From Bacillota bacterium (lineage in GTDB: Bacteria > Bacillota > Desulfitobacteriia > Desulfitobacteriales > JAJXUE01): a stretch of DNA of 62,500 nt. The stretch is taken from positions 1 to 62,500 of the forward strand of contig JAJXUE010000013.1 in the NCBI GenBank assembly GCA_021783135.1. The letters are read 5' to 3'. The notes under the pieces are model-generated. The model was not told the DNA's origin, did not search any database, and saw only the letters and a program-made list of their open reading frames with translations. Below are positions 16,938 through 25,646 of the stretch, in pieces. Numbering within the stretch: position 1 is the stretch's first letter; the number at the start of each line of letters is the position of its first letter. A program made the translations under genes and the position numbers.

Positions 16938-18112
16938 GTACAGTCTATCCTGAGGGCAGCAAGAGCCGAGTTAATATCTGGCGCACCAGCATCTTTACTA
17001 TTGCCCACATGTTTAACGACACATCACCAAACTTATATCCGGTCTTATTACCTGTACTAATGGTACAGCTAAACTTTGGCACTGCCGCGGCTGGTTTAAT
17101 CAGTACCGTCAGCGCCCTTACTGCTCAGCTTTTGCAACCGGTCATGGGAATGTGGGCTGACCGGATTGGCGGCAAGTATTTTGTAGTTGGCGGTTTAGCA
17201 ATTGGCAGTATTCTAGCAGGTGTTTCCTTAGGCTTAGCTCCGACGTATAACCTATTACTGCTAGGCTTACTGGTTGCAGGCTTAGGTAATGCGTCATTTC
17301 ATCCGCACGCTTCTGCGCTGGTCAGCGATGTTACCGGCAACCGAAAAGGCTTTGGCATGAGTCTATTTATGATTGGCGGCAACTTTGGCCGCGCATTAGC
17401 GCCCATAATGGCTAGTACTGCCTTTCTCCTTGGCGGTCGACACGGCCTGATTTTAGCTGCTCTACCCGGAATTATTATGTCCATCGTGATGTTTCGCGTC
17501 CTAACTCCTGCCCCCGAACCGAAGCCTCACCTCGGTAAGATATTTACCCCGGAATTTATCAAGGGTTTACGTAAGGCGAGCAGTCTGCTGGTCGTCGTTG
17601 GACTGCGGTCCATGGCTACATTGACCACTTTAACATTACTGCCGATTTTGTGGAAGTTATGGGGGCATCCCATGGCTGAAACGGCCGGATTACTCTCATT
17701 AATGTTCATTGCCGGCAGTTTGGGAAATGTTGCAGGCGGCTATCTGTCTGACATTTTCGGGCCCAAGCCGGTACTGGTAGCTTCAGCGATATTATCCAGC
17801 CTGTGGTTGATACTCTTTCTAAGCACAAGTAATCCGGTTCTATCATTTTTGTTAATTGCCTTGTTGGGAGCCTCACTCTATTCTACCGGCTCTGTTGTAA
17901 TGGTATTCAGCCAAGCCCTCTTCCCCGCGAACAAGGGCATGGCCTCAGGCCTAACCTTGGGCATTGGTAATACCCTAGGTTCACTAGGCGTAGCGGTGCT
18001 GGGCTTCATTTCAGACCGCTATTCCCCTGCCATCGGGCTTTGGCTCACCGCAGGTGCTTTGTTGTTAAGCGTGCCATTTGTCCTTGGACTGAAATTTAAC
18101 AACCCCGACTGA
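16934..18112 (+). CDS. MFS efflux transporter (fosmidomycin-resistance-like)
   Basis: 392 residues, 12 membrane helices. Helix 1 carries the FTIAHMFNDTSPNLYPVLLP type sequence typical of the Fsr-like MFS branch, and loop 2-3 carries GMWADRIGGKY (motif A). Loop 8-9 has GYLSDIFGPKPV. It probably exports a drug or toxic metabolite; its expression should be set by the co-translated PadR repressor. The substrate is unknown. Confidence 0.88.
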   Translation: MSTVYPEGSKSRVNIWRTSIFTIAHMFNDTSPNLYPVLLPVLMVQLNFGTAAAGLISTVSALTAQLLQPVMGMWADRIGGKYFVVGGLAIGSILAGVSLGLAPTYNLLLLGLLVAGLGNASFHPHASALVSDVTGNRKGFGMSLFMIGGNFGRALAPIMASTAFLLGGRHGLILAALPGIIMSIVMFRVLTPAPEPKPHLGKIFTPEFIKGLRKASSLLVVVGLRSMATLTTLTLLPILWKLWGHPMAETAGLLSLMFIAGSLGNVAGGYLSDIFGPKPVLVASAILSSLWLILFLSTSNPVLSFLLIALLGASLYSTGSVVMVFSQALFPANKGMASGLTLGIGNTLGSLGVAVLGFISDRYSPAIGLWLTAGALLLSVPFVLGLKFNNPD

Positions 18113-18138
18113 TAAAGCGTCGCCAGCCTCTTCGCTTT

Positions 18139-20532
18139 TTACTCGTCACAGCCAAATTCAGCAGCAAATTCACCCAAATCCATCAAAACCTGGCGCGGTT
18201 TACTCCCCTCAAATCCGCCTACAACGCCTCTTTGCTCCAGCAAATCCATGAGGCGGGCTGCCCTGGTATACCCTACTCTTAACCGACGTTGCAATAAGGA
18301 TACTGAAGCCATCCCACTGGTAATGAATAAGCGCGCCGCTTCAGCAAATAGCTCATCATCTTCTATCTCTGCTTCAGCCGTAGCTGCTGCCTCAAAAGGG
18401 ATGGAAAGGTATTCAGGCCTCGCCTGGCCTTTCCAATGTGTCACCACCCGGTCTACTTCCTGATCGGATAGAAAACACCCTTGAACCCGCAACGGTTTTG
18501 GCATCCCCAGTGGATAATAGAGCATATCCCCTTTTCCCAGCAATTTATCGGCCCCGGCTCCGTCCAATATGGTGCGCGAATCAATTTGCGAACTGACTGC
18601 AAATGCTATCCGCGATGGAATATTAGCTTTAATAATACCGGTAATGACGTCCACAGAGGGCCGCTGAGTAGCAACCACCAAATGGATGCCGGCGGCTCGA
18701 GCCTTTTGCGCCAGACGACATATGGACTCTTCCACATCGCCGGGCGCAACCATCATCAAATCAGCTAACTCGTCAATTAGAACCATAATATAGGGCAAGG
18801 GCGGTTTCGGTTTATTAACTTCGTTATAGCGAGTAATTTCTCTTACCCCTGCACCCGCAAATAGTTCATAACGTGTTTCCATTTCGTTCACAATCCAGCG
18901 TAAAGCAGCGGCTGCCTTTTTAGGGTCAGTAACCACCGGTGCTATGAGGTGCGGAATACCATTATATTTAGCCAATTCCACCATTTTAGGATCAACCAGC
19001 AAGAATTTCACTTCATCCGGTTTTGCCCTATACAATATACTGGTAATGATACTGTTCATGCAAACACTTTTACCCGAGCCAGTCGCACCCGCCACCAGCA
19101 GATGAGGCATCCGGGCTAAATCGGCAACAATCCTCTTGCCTGCGATGTCCTTACCTAGCGCAAATAGCAATTTACTCTCGCCGTCCGGTTTTTCTGACTC
19201 CAGCACCTCGCGGAATTTAACCGGTGTCACATGCTTATTGGGTACTTCAATCCCAACAGCTGACTTTCCGGGGATCGGAGCTTCAATCCGAATGTCCGGG
19301 GCCGCCAGCGCCAAAGCCATATCGTCTGCCAGATTCACAATCCGGCTGATTTTAATACCGGGTGCCGGTTGCACTTCATAGCGAGTAATTGCGGGACCGT
19401 GCGAAATTTCAATCACTTTTACTTTAACACCGAAATTTGCTAGTACCTCTTCGAGCTTAGCACCGTTTTTTTCAGCACTACCGTCATTGATAAAATTGAC
19501 AGGTTCAACAGAGTCGAGTAAAGTCCACGGTGGAAGACTTATCGGCTTCCCGACCCTGGCTGTAGGCAAATTATGAGGTGACTGTGCGGATATAGCCAGA
19601 TCGTCAGTCAAGTCATTTATATTCTTAGTGTCTGCCGAGTCAAGCACGTAAGCCATATCCAAGGTATTGTCCAAGTCTAAGGTATCATCCAAATCTAAAG
19701 TATCATCCAAATCTAAGGTATCATCCAAGGCTGAGGCATTATCCAGGGCTGAGGCATTATCCAGGGCTGAGGCATTATCCAGGGCTGAGGCATTATCCAG
19801 GGCTGAGGCATTATCCAAGTTTACGCTAGCAACCAAATTTACGGTATTATTCAGTTCCATGGTTTCTTGATATCGTGGAACTGACCGATTTAACTGCTGT
19901 GGCTGGGGTGAAACTTCCCACTTCAATTGTTTTAGGGTTTGTTTGGCGTTCCGAACCTCTTCCACAGGCATTTTTGCCTTTACATCTTCTGCACTGTCTT
20001 CGGCAAAGTAGTCAGTAAATGGACGCCCGATACTGGTAAGATTAGCTTTACCGCCTGAACCTGAGCCAAAATAGGTAGTAAAGTTGTGCCCCACGTCATC
20101 TAGCGCTGCCAATGGCTCGAGCGGTGTTTTCGCTTCATCAAGCGGATCAGGGTCAGCAAAGTATACTTGGAAACCTCGTTTGTTGACTGAGACCTCACTT
20201 TTATTGCCTAAAGGGCTTGCATTTGACCGTTTTAGCACGCTGCTATCCCGTTCACGGCTGGGCTTTTGTTCCGGTTTAGCTGCTTTAGACTTAGGATTGG
20301 CGGTGACTAAAAATAAACCTATGGCAGCAGTGATAAACGGACCTAGCCAAGCAAGTTGTCCCAGTCCGGCCTCAAAAACTTTTGCCAATTTCTCACCCAG
20401 CATGCCCCCTGCACCAAAAAAACCAATCACCGCAAACAATGAAAAAAGGATCATTAAGCTGCCGATAGCAACTAAATATATCCTCTTATTAATGCTAGAT
20501 CTCTGTGCCCGCTGTGGATATCTGTCTGACAT
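18139..20532 (-). CDS. ftsK: FtsK/SpoIIIE family DNA translocase with two TM helices and a repeat-expanded linker
   Basis: ATP-driven double-stranded DNA pump that clears chromosomes from the septum in division or sporulation. 797 residues: two membrane helices (about 18-40 and 58-78) instead of the usual four, a 250-residue acidic linker, then the motor with Walker A GATGSGKS at 482-489, [17 protein letters not shown], Walker B region [15 protein letters not shown], and a C-terminal gamma winged helix ([20 protein letters not shown]) that reads the orienting KOPS/SRS sites. The linker holds nine 6-residue repeats (about 239-292). The reduced TM number places it with the shorter SpoIIIE/SftA-like forms. 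AGGGGGC precedes the ATG. Confidence 0.95.
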   Translation of the reverse strand: MSDRYPQRAQRSSINKRIYLVAIGSLMILFSLFAVIGFFGAGGMLGEKLAKVFEAGLGQLAWLGPFITAAIGLFLVTANPKSKAAKPEQKPSRERDSSVLKRSNASPLGNKSEVSVNKRGFQVYFADPDPLDEAKTPLEPLAALDDVGHNFTTYFGSGSGGKANLTSIGRPFTDYFAEDSAEDVKAKMPVEEVRNAKQTLKQLKWEVSPQPQQLNRSVPRYQETMELNNTVNLVASVNLDNASALDNASALDNASALDNASALDNASALDDTLDLDDTLDLDDTLDLDNTLDMAYVLDSADTKNINDLTDDLAISAQSPHNLPTARVGKPISLPPWTLLDSVEPVNFINDGSAEKNGAKLEEVLANFGVKVKVIEISHGPAITRYEVQPAPGIKISRIVNLADDMALALAAPDIRIEAPIPGKSAVGIEVPNKHVTPVKFREVLESEKPDGESKLLFALGKDIAGKRIVADLARMPHLLVAGATGSGKSVCMNSIITSILYRAKPDEVKFLLVDPKMVELAKYNGIPHLIAPVVTDPKKAAAALRWIVNEMETRYELFAGAGVREITRYNEVNKPKPPLPYIMVLIDELADLMMVAPGDVEESICRLAQKARAAGIHLVVATQRPSVDVITGIIKANIPSRIAFAVSSQIDSRTILDGAGADKLLGKGDMLYYPLGMPKPLRVQGCFLSDQEVDRVVTHWKGQARPEYLSIPFEAAATAEAEIEDDELFAEAARLFITSGMASVSLLQRRLRVGYTRAARLMDLLEQRGVVGGFEGSKPRQVLMDLGEFAAEFGCDE
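19663..19824 (-). repeat. In-frame 18-bp minisatellite, nine units, in the FtsK/SpoIIIE linker
   Basis: Nine consecutive 18-bp units from 19663 to 19824. One set encodes LDDTLD-like units and the other near-identical set encodes ALDNAS units. Five units around 19735-19806 are practically identical, pointing to recent expansion. The 18-bp length keeps the frame, so copy-number change only alters linker length. Confidence 0.95.
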
Positions 20533-20602
20533 AATTGCCCCCTAATTTAGTGCATTTAGTAACATATTCTAGTAGTAATTATGGATTAACCTCTGAATCT
20601 TG

Positions 20603-20635
20603 TCAAACAAATAACAACAGGTGAACCTGTTGTTA
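20603..20635 (-). terminator. Terminator of the GerMN lipoprotein gene
   Basis: Perfect 11-bp dyad TAACAACAGGT / ACCTGTTGTTA (20612-20622, 20625-20635) with a 2-nt centre; on the minus strand it is followed by TTTGTTTGAC. It separates the lipoprotein gene from ftsK. Confidence 0.7.
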
Positions 20636-20659
20636 CCTAGTGGATAAATAGGTTTAAGC

Positions 20660-21253
20660 TTAAGATTTAATTAAAGCAGGGTTGCGTTCCAGCGGAATAT
20701 GGGTATCCAAATGACCCAGGATGCTTTCTTCAACTTTGCCTTCCAGAAGGAACTGAACCCTATGGATCTGCGGCAATTCTGTAAGTGAGTTGACGATACC
20801 AAAAATTGTAGCATTTTCACCCGAAGTTCCGCCCCAATGCCGTTCGCGAAATTCGTGTGAAAAATCCAAATACACAATATCATCCTTGACCCAGGCGCGC
20901 AGTAGCTTAGCTTGCTCCGGTATAACTTTGCCATAGCGTGGATCACCTTGTTGCAGAGCGGCGATTATGCTTTTCACGATACCTCCATTAACTACCGTAA
21001 CGTCGCGGTAAACCTTAACCAAGAAATCTCCTTGTTGCTCATAGCTAGGAAAATACAGGGCCACTTTCAACTGTTTTATTTGTGGCTTAGACGGAACGGT
21101 AGTCGAGGGCTTTTGCGGTGCAGGGGTGGGGGTGGGTGTAGGAACAGTTTGTGTTGGCGCCGGCTGCACAACTGGTTGAACTTCGAATTTTGTGACAGCA
21201 GAACACCCTGTCAACATCAGTCCTGCCAAAAGTACGACAAATACTCGTTTCAA
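20660..21253 (-). CDS. GerMN-domain lipoprotein
   Basis: About 197 residues. Signal peptide with lipobox: MKRVFVVLLAGLMLTGCSAV, so the mature protein is lipid-anchored on the outer face of the membrane. A Pro/Thr-rich linker (PTPTPTPAPQKPSTT) leads to one GerMN domain (VALYFPSYEQQGDFLVKV ... YLDFSHEFRERHWGG ... GIVNSLTELPQIHRVQFL). In Bacillus, GerM is needed for sporulation and spore germination. I chose a TTG start at 21253: AGGAGG lies exactly 7 nt before it, and the upstream ATG would itself overlap that ribosome binding site. Confidence 0.88.
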   Translation of the reverse strand: MKRVFVVLLAGLMLTGCSAVTKFEVQPVVQPAPTQTVPTPTPTPAPQKPSTTVPSKPQIKQLKVALYFPSYEQQGDFLVKVYRDVTVVNGGIVKSIIAALQQGDPRYGKVIPEQAKLLRAWVKDDIVYLDFSHEFRERHWGGTSGENATIFGIVNSLTELPQIHRVQFLLEGKVEESILGHLDTHIPLERNPALIKS

Positions 21254-21344
21254 GCTCTCTCCTCCTCGATACATTTTAGTTGATATCTATCTGTATGCCT
21301 CATAGGCTAGTATTGCTAAACAGATGATTTTACGCCCAAAGTAA

Positions 21345-21380
21345 AGTAAAGCCTCGCAACTACCGTTGCGAGGCTTTACT
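21345..21380 (-). terminator. Intrinsic terminator of the YdjM-like gene
   Basis: Perfect 16-bp stem (21345-21360 with 21365-21380), 4-nt loop; the minus-strand tail is TTACTTTGGG. The stem edge carries AAAGTAAAG as at 11062 and 28421. Confidence 0.8.
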
Positions 21381-21392
21381 TCAGACGATTTA

Positions 21393-22331
21393 TTATGCTA
21401 TTTTTATACTCTTTTTAGCGTTGTAGGGTTCGAAAGTCTGTTCCAGCAATACACCTTCTTGGTCTAAAATTGCAGTACCGGTATGCATAAAACCACGTTT
21501 GGCATGATAGCGCAAATCCTTAAACTGCACAATCTGACAATCATTAAGCCACTGGTGGGAAACATGATAGTGGGGCGTGAAATCACGAAATACCTCGCCT
21601 AGCTCACTATCTTCTGCTGTATCAATTGCCGGATGCTGTCGTTTGTCCAAGATTTCTTTAACAACAATAGTTGGCTTTCCGAAAGGTACCGAACCAATTA
21701 CAACGTCATTTTCACGCTCAAGCACAAAGTTCCAACTAAAAAGTCGATACATGGCCGGAAAAACCATAATTTCGTTGCGTTCCCCACCTAATTGTTGTTG
21801 CACCATATTTAAGACATCACACTTACCACGCCAGCGTAGGAAAACGTATACTGCGGACACTGCAAACGCCCAGCCGGAAAAGTTTTGATTATAGATATTA
21901 TGCCAAAAGGTAAATATAAAGGAACCCAAGATAATCGGATCACTGACAATGATCGAATTAATAGTAAGCCGTCGCTTCACAAACGGCCAGAGCAACCTCG
22001 CACCGTAAGAATTGAGCAAATCGAAAATTCCATGTGAAAGGGTTCCTGCTAAAGTCCACCCAAATAACGACCAAAAATGAACACCTGGAAACGCAAAGTA
22101 GAGTACTCCGCTAATTACCAATGCAATGCCGGTCAAAACCGGCAGTGAGTGAGATATTCCACGGTGGTGCTTTAAATAGGTTAAATGCCCCTTTGTCTGC
22201 ATGATAATATCCAAATCAGGCGCCATCGAACCCAAAATCGAGCCAATATAGATGGGATTGTCCCAGGCAAAAGGTTGACCAGAGAGTGCTGCTACCCCGG
22301 CGCCTATGAGAGCGTGGGAAATTGGATCCAC
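21393..22331 (-). CDS. YdjM-like membrane-bound metal-dependent hydrolase family protein (PF04307)
   Basis: About 312 residues. The N-terminus DPISHALIGAGVAAL, the GSMAPDLDII and the HHRGISHSLPVL elements are the His/Asp metal-site signature of this family. Four to five membrane helices follow in the first 170 residues, and a soluble C-terminal domain of about 130 residues ends the protein. E. coli YdjM is SOS-induced; function is poorly defined, probably a membrane phosphatase or hydrolase. I start at the GTG at 22331 since the family begins at the (M)DPxxHAL motif and AAGGTGAT lies just upstream; another GTG exists at 22340. Confidence 0.83.
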   Translation of the reverse strand: MDPISHALIGAGVAALSGQPFAWDNPIYIGSILGSMAPDLDIIMQTKGHLTYLKHHRGISHSLPVLTGIALVISGVLYFAFPGVHFWSLFGWTLAGTLSHGIFDLLNSYGARLLWPFVKRRLTINSIIVSDPIILGSFIFTFWHNIYNQNFSGWAFAVSAVYVFLRWRGKCDVLNMVQQQLGGERNEIMVFPAMYRLFSWNFVLERENDVVIGSVPFGKPTIVVKEILDKRQHPAIDTAEDSELGEVFRDFTPHYHVSHQWLNDCQIVQFKDLRYHAKRGFMHTGTAILDQEGVLLEQTFEPYNAKKSIKIA

Positions 22332-22490
22332 TTGTATCACCTTTTCTAAACTTAGAATTTTTTTAAATTCATTTATCAGTTGAATTATACCATTATATTA
22401 AGCATTACACACGTGAAATTCATGTAAATATAGCGTATATTTAGTTATTTTTATACCAAATTTGTTATTTTGTGGGGCAACCATTAGAGC

Positions 22491-22534
22491 AAAAACCCCC
22501 ATGCAGTTCAGTTCAGTTTGTGCAGGGGGTTTTT
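22491..22534. terminator. Bidirectional terminator downstream of the permease gene
   Basis: AAAAACCCCC and GGGGGTTTTT arms with an inner TGCA pairing flank a 14-nt loop made of GTTCA repeats. T-runs occur on both strands; the adjacent minus-strand permease is the main client. Confidence 0.85.
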
Positions 22535-22583
22535 ACCAGTATATTATTTAACTGTCACACTTTAAGCAACTAACATTTAGCAT

Positions 22584-23660
22584 TCAAAAAAGCAGGTTGG
22601 CGGCAAATCCGGCGAGAATTCCTGCAACGACAACTGTAGCAGTTGTGAAAGCGAGAATACGCCAGGTAAACACTCTTTTGACAATCATGATCGAAGGCAG
22701 ACTGATGGCCGGCAAGGTGATTAGTAAAGCCGCAGCAGGTCCTACCCCTAAGCCGAAGGATAGCAGCGTCTGAATGATGGGTACCTCACCTGCTGTAGGA
22801 ATAACAAAGAGTGCCCCGGCGATGGCGAGAGTGATTAAGACAATAATACTATTGTCCCAAGCTGGTGTGAGAACCGGAAACAACCAAGCACGCGCCGCCC
22901 CTAGGACAAACACCACGATCAAGTAAGCTGGTATTGTATCGATAATTAATACTCCAAGTGCGCGCAGCCAACGTACGACCAAATTACCTTCATCGCTTGA
23001 GCTTGCAGGTTGTGCCTCTGCTATGACATTATCACTAAGCTGAGTGGCATCGGCCCACTTGTCCCCTAAGGGAGCGATAGCGAAAATGAGAATTACTCCA
23101 ACAACTATCCTTAATATAGCGTACTTCCAGGATAGCACAAATCCCATAAAAATTATCGTAGCAGGATTTAGTACAGGGTTAGCTAACCAGAAGGCTAAGG
23201 AGGAACCTACGGAAGCTTGTTGTTTGCGTAGCCCCACAGTAACTGGTGCCGCACAGCAAGTGCACATCATCGAAGGTACAGCGAGTGCTGATGCAGCCGC
23301 CGCACTACCGAAAGATGTACGGTTAAACATGCGTATAACCCAGTCTGTCGGGATTAATACCTGAACCAAAGATCCTAAAAGGATACCTAGCACAACTGCT
23401 TCCCAGACGGATTTAAAATACCCAACTGTAAAACTCCAGGCTGCAGCCCAGGAGGGTGCAGGCGGGACGTTAGTTTTGCCGGAAATTATAGATGCGCCAA
23501 TAGAGTGCTTTGCGGCAGCAATAAATACCTTGTGATAGTATGGATTCCATTTGACGTAAAATACGCCCGCCACCGCTATGATAGCAAAGATGAGTGCCAA
23601 CCAAATGTTGCGTTGATATTTTTCGCCCGTTACTTGCGAGTTTAGACCGGTTTGAGACAT
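22584..23660 (-). CDS. Permease of the ArsP/DUF318 family (PF03773) with CTCC motif
   Basis: 358 residues with eight or more membrane helices. The hallmark SMMCTCCAAPVTVGLR (about 139-154) and NPVLNPATIIFMGF are repeated in a second half (GEVPIIQTLL), as in two-repeat permeases of this family that export organoarsenicals or other thiol-reactive metal(loid) species. The Cys-rich CTCC motif in a membrane helix favours soft-metal or arsenical substrates (inference). AAAGGAG precedes the ATG. The 190-bp upstream region is very AT-rich with dyads (TATATTGTATATAA), but no regulator gene is next to it. Confidence 0.82.
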   Translation of the reverse strand: MSQTGLNSQVTGEKYQRNIWLALIFAIIAVAGVFYVKWNPYYHKVFIAAAKHSIGASIISGKTNVPPAPSWAAAWSFTVGYFKSVWEAVVLGILLGSLVQVLIPTDWVIRMFNRTSFGSAAAASALAVPSMMCTCCAAPVTVGLRKQQASVGSSLAFWLANPVLNPATIIFMGFVLSWKYAILRIVVGVILIFAIAPLGDKWADATQLSDNVIAEAQPASSSDEGNLVVRWLRALGVLIIDTIPAYLIVVFVLGAARAWLFPVLTPAWDNSIIVLITLAIAGALFVIPTAGEVPIIQTLLSFGLGVGPAAALLITLPAISLPSIMIVKRVFTWRILAFTTATVVVAGILAGFAANLLF

Positions 23661-23799
23661 TAAAAGTACTCCTTTCAGCTCTTTAACTTCTAGTAAATAA
23701 AAATTATTAATTTCGCTTTATTGTACTATATTATAGTTATATTGTATATAAACAATTATGTTTATCAATAATTCAAGATTCCTGTTCGCTATGTAACGA

Positions 23800-23841
23800 A
23801 GAATTAAAACGGCAGGTACATGTGCCCAAAGTACCTGCCGT
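23800..23841 (-). terminator. Terminator of the YlaI-like gene
   Basis: 11-bp stem ACGGCAGGTAC / GTACCTGCCGT (23809-23819 and 23831-23841) followed on the minus strand by TTTTAATTCTT. Confidence 0.85.
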
Positions 23842-23855
23842 ACGTACATGCATAT

Positions 23856-24020
23856 TTACTTTTTGCGAAATAACTGATGTTTCTGCATCTCGGCCTGGAC
23901 TTGAATACTGCATCTTTCGCAGATATAGGTATAGTTTGTGTTTTTGGCTAATTTAGGGTAATCCTTATGGGCCTTGGTCAAATCGCTAGTTCCACCGCAA
24001 ATAGTGCACTTTACCTGCAT
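23856..24020 (-). CDS. 54-aa zinc-ribbon protein, YlaI-like (DUF2197)
   Basis: Too short for most ORF filters. The minus-strand ATG at 24020 follows AGGAGAGG by 6 nt and reads MQVKCTICGGTSDLT, ending FRKK at a TAA. Two cysteine pairs (KCTICGG near the start, YICERCSIQV in the middle) form a rubredoxin-like zinc knuckle. Length and spacing match Bacillus YlaI. Function unknown. Its own terminator follows. Confidence 0.82.
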   Translation of the reverse strand: MQVKCTICGGTSDLTKAHKDYPKLAKNTNYTYICERCSIQVQAEMQKHQLFRKK

Positions 24021-24183
24021 AATAATCCTCTCCTCATATGCTTAGATGCCGTGCCTTTGTCCCGGCTCGCCAGGCCTAAGTGCATAATATAGGTTATGAA
24101 CCCCAACCACATTGGTGTATTTTAATAGCGATACGCCGTAAATAAACACCACAGCTTTAAGACTTAAAAATGCCGCCACTCAC

Positions 24184-24214
24184 CAAAACAACCACCCCGT
24201 AATGAGGTGGTTGT
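24184..24214 (-). terminator. Terminator of the ferredoxin gene
   Basis: 9-bp stem ACAACCACC / GGTGGTTGT (24188-24196 with 24206-24214), followed on the minus strand by a TTTTGG tail, immediately after the stop codon. Confidence 0.85.
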
Positions 24215-24220
24215 CATATA

Positions 24221-24412
24221 TTAGTCCGTTACGCTAATCGCTGCAACAGGGCATTGATCTTCCGCCTCTTTGGCGGTATCAAGCCATTCTTCCTTAACTT
24301 CTTCTACTTTAACGTGGGCAAAACCGTCGTCTTGCAGTTCAAAAACTTCCGGACACACTTCCGGACACAGTCCACAGCCAATACACTCGGTGCTAACTTC
24401 AGCTTTACTCAT
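24221..24412 (-). CDS. Small [4Fe-4S] ferredoxin
   Basis: 63 residues. Cysteines C10, C13, C16 and C20 with C54 in QCPVAAI match the single-cluster clostridial ferredoxin type, where three N-terminal cysteines plus the C-terminal CP hold one [4Fe-4S] cluster. The rest is acidic, as expected for a low-potential electron carrier. It could serve the pyruvate-ferredoxin oxidoreductase encoded about 5 kb away. TTAGGAGGTC precedes the ATG; monocistronic. Confidence 0.95.
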   Translation of the reverse strand: MSKAEVSTECIGCGLCPEVCPEVFELQDDGFAHVKVEEVKEEWLDTAKEAEDQCPVAAISVTD

Positions 24413-24482
24413 AACTTATTGACCTCCTAATTTGAAAATTCCCCCTTTAGATTCCCCAAGACAAGGCACAGCCATACAAAGT

Positions 24483-25646
24483 TCACTTCTCGATCTTCAG
24501 TAAGTTGGTTAACCCACTATTTTCGACTTTAGCCTTGACAACTACTTGCACTGCTTGGTTAGGAAACTCTTCTTCCCAGGTATCTTTAAGATCACGCCAT
24601 TGAGCCGGGAATTTCCGCGCAGTAGCCGCGCCTAAGCCTAAAATATCCAATTTATACTCTGTCTGCGCCCGCGTGACCACATTTTGAATTTCTTGTTTGA
24701 CCGCTGCACCTTGTTCAGCTTCTAATTGCTTTAGCATACCTGGATCATCCAAGAGATCCGCACCCATCTGCTCCCCTATGTTGCTTGTCACCTCAACATC
24801 AATCGAATATTTAACCGTGCCGTCTTCCAAGTATGGTTTAACCTTACCTGATGCATTTTTGATCTCGAGTGAAATTCGCTGATTCGGCTTGCCGGGGTAA
24901 GGCACTACAATAATTCCACTCTTAACCTCACCTCGGATAAACAGGTAGCCTCTGGTTTGCGTGGCAGTGAGCCATCCCACCAGCTTGTCCGTACGAAAAA
25001 CATATGATCCAACCAGCCTAGCGATTTTTTGTCCGTTTATCACATTAATTTCGACTCTGCTTAACACCGGCTGCAAAGACTCATCGGCACACTCATTGAA
25101 AGTGTCTAAAATATTAGTTGAAACCGATTTCGCAACATCATGCGAATCTTTTAACAACATTTCAAGGTTTTGGGCCGGAATTGGTCCCAGTAAGGGTTTA
25201 AGGTTGATAACATCGGCTGCACTACCGCTACTTACCAGAAACCATGTTGTAAGACGTAGTTCATGGTCCCGTAGAAAAAAATCCAGTACCGGTAAAATTC
25301 CTTCACGCGCTAAGCCTTCTCCAACTACTATAGCCATAGTATGAGGGTAATAGAGTTTACGCCCGGATTCTTCGACGAAATTGCGTACAGCATCAAAAAC
25401 CGTCTTTCCCTGCGCCGTGAGAATCTCTACTGCCGTATTCTCACTTGCACTCCCTTCCGAGCTAGCAGAGGCAACAGGTTTGATCACCTGGGCTGTAAGG
25501 ATAACTTGTTGGTCTTCCCCCTTATCAATGCCCATTGCTGCGACAATTACCAGCTGATTCAAGTCGCGTCGGTTCCAACAGCCCGTTACCAGAAATAAAC
25601 TTATTACAAGGCAGAAAAGAAAGACAAACTTTTTACGATGTTTCAT
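24483..25646 (-). CDS. Spore germination receptor lipoprotein, GerC family
   Basis: 387 residues. Signal peptide with lipobox (LFLVTGCWNRRDLNQL at about 17-32) and the family's conserved start WNRRDLN. Three domains of the Ger(x)C fold follow, with AMGIDKGEDQQVILTAQV and a C-terminal long helix. GerC lipoproteins complete nutrient germinant receptors in the spore inner membrane. Its start overlaps the gerA stop by 4 nt, so it is translationally coupled. Confidence 0.95.
   Translation of the reverse strand: MKHRKKFVFLFCLVISLFLVTGCWNRRDLNQLVIVAAMGIDKGEDQQVILTAQVIKPVASASSEGSASENTAVEILTAQGKTVFDAVRNFVEESGRKLYYPHTMAIVVGEGLAREGILPVLDFFLRDHELRLTTWFLVSSGSAADVINLKPLLGPIPAQNLEMLLKDSHDVAKSVSTNILDTFNECADESLQPVLSRVEINVINGQKIARLVGSYVFRTDKLVGWLTATQTRGYLFIRGEVKSGIIVVPYPGKPNQRISLEIKNASGKVKPYLEDGTVKYSIDVEVTSNIGEQMGADLLDDPGMLKQLEAEQGAAVKQEIQNVVTRAQTEYKLDILGLGAATARKFPAQWRDLKDTWEEEFPNQAVQVVVKAKVENSGLTNLLKIEK

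Noticed and set aside
19663-19824. CRISPR-like array
   Set aside because: 18-bp units are contiguous without spacers and code in frame for a protein linker; no cas genes are present.
19667-19870. Plus-strand ORF of Lys-Ser-Lys-Val repeats opposite ftsK
   Set aside because: It is only the reverse-strand reading of the in-frame minisatellite in ftsK.
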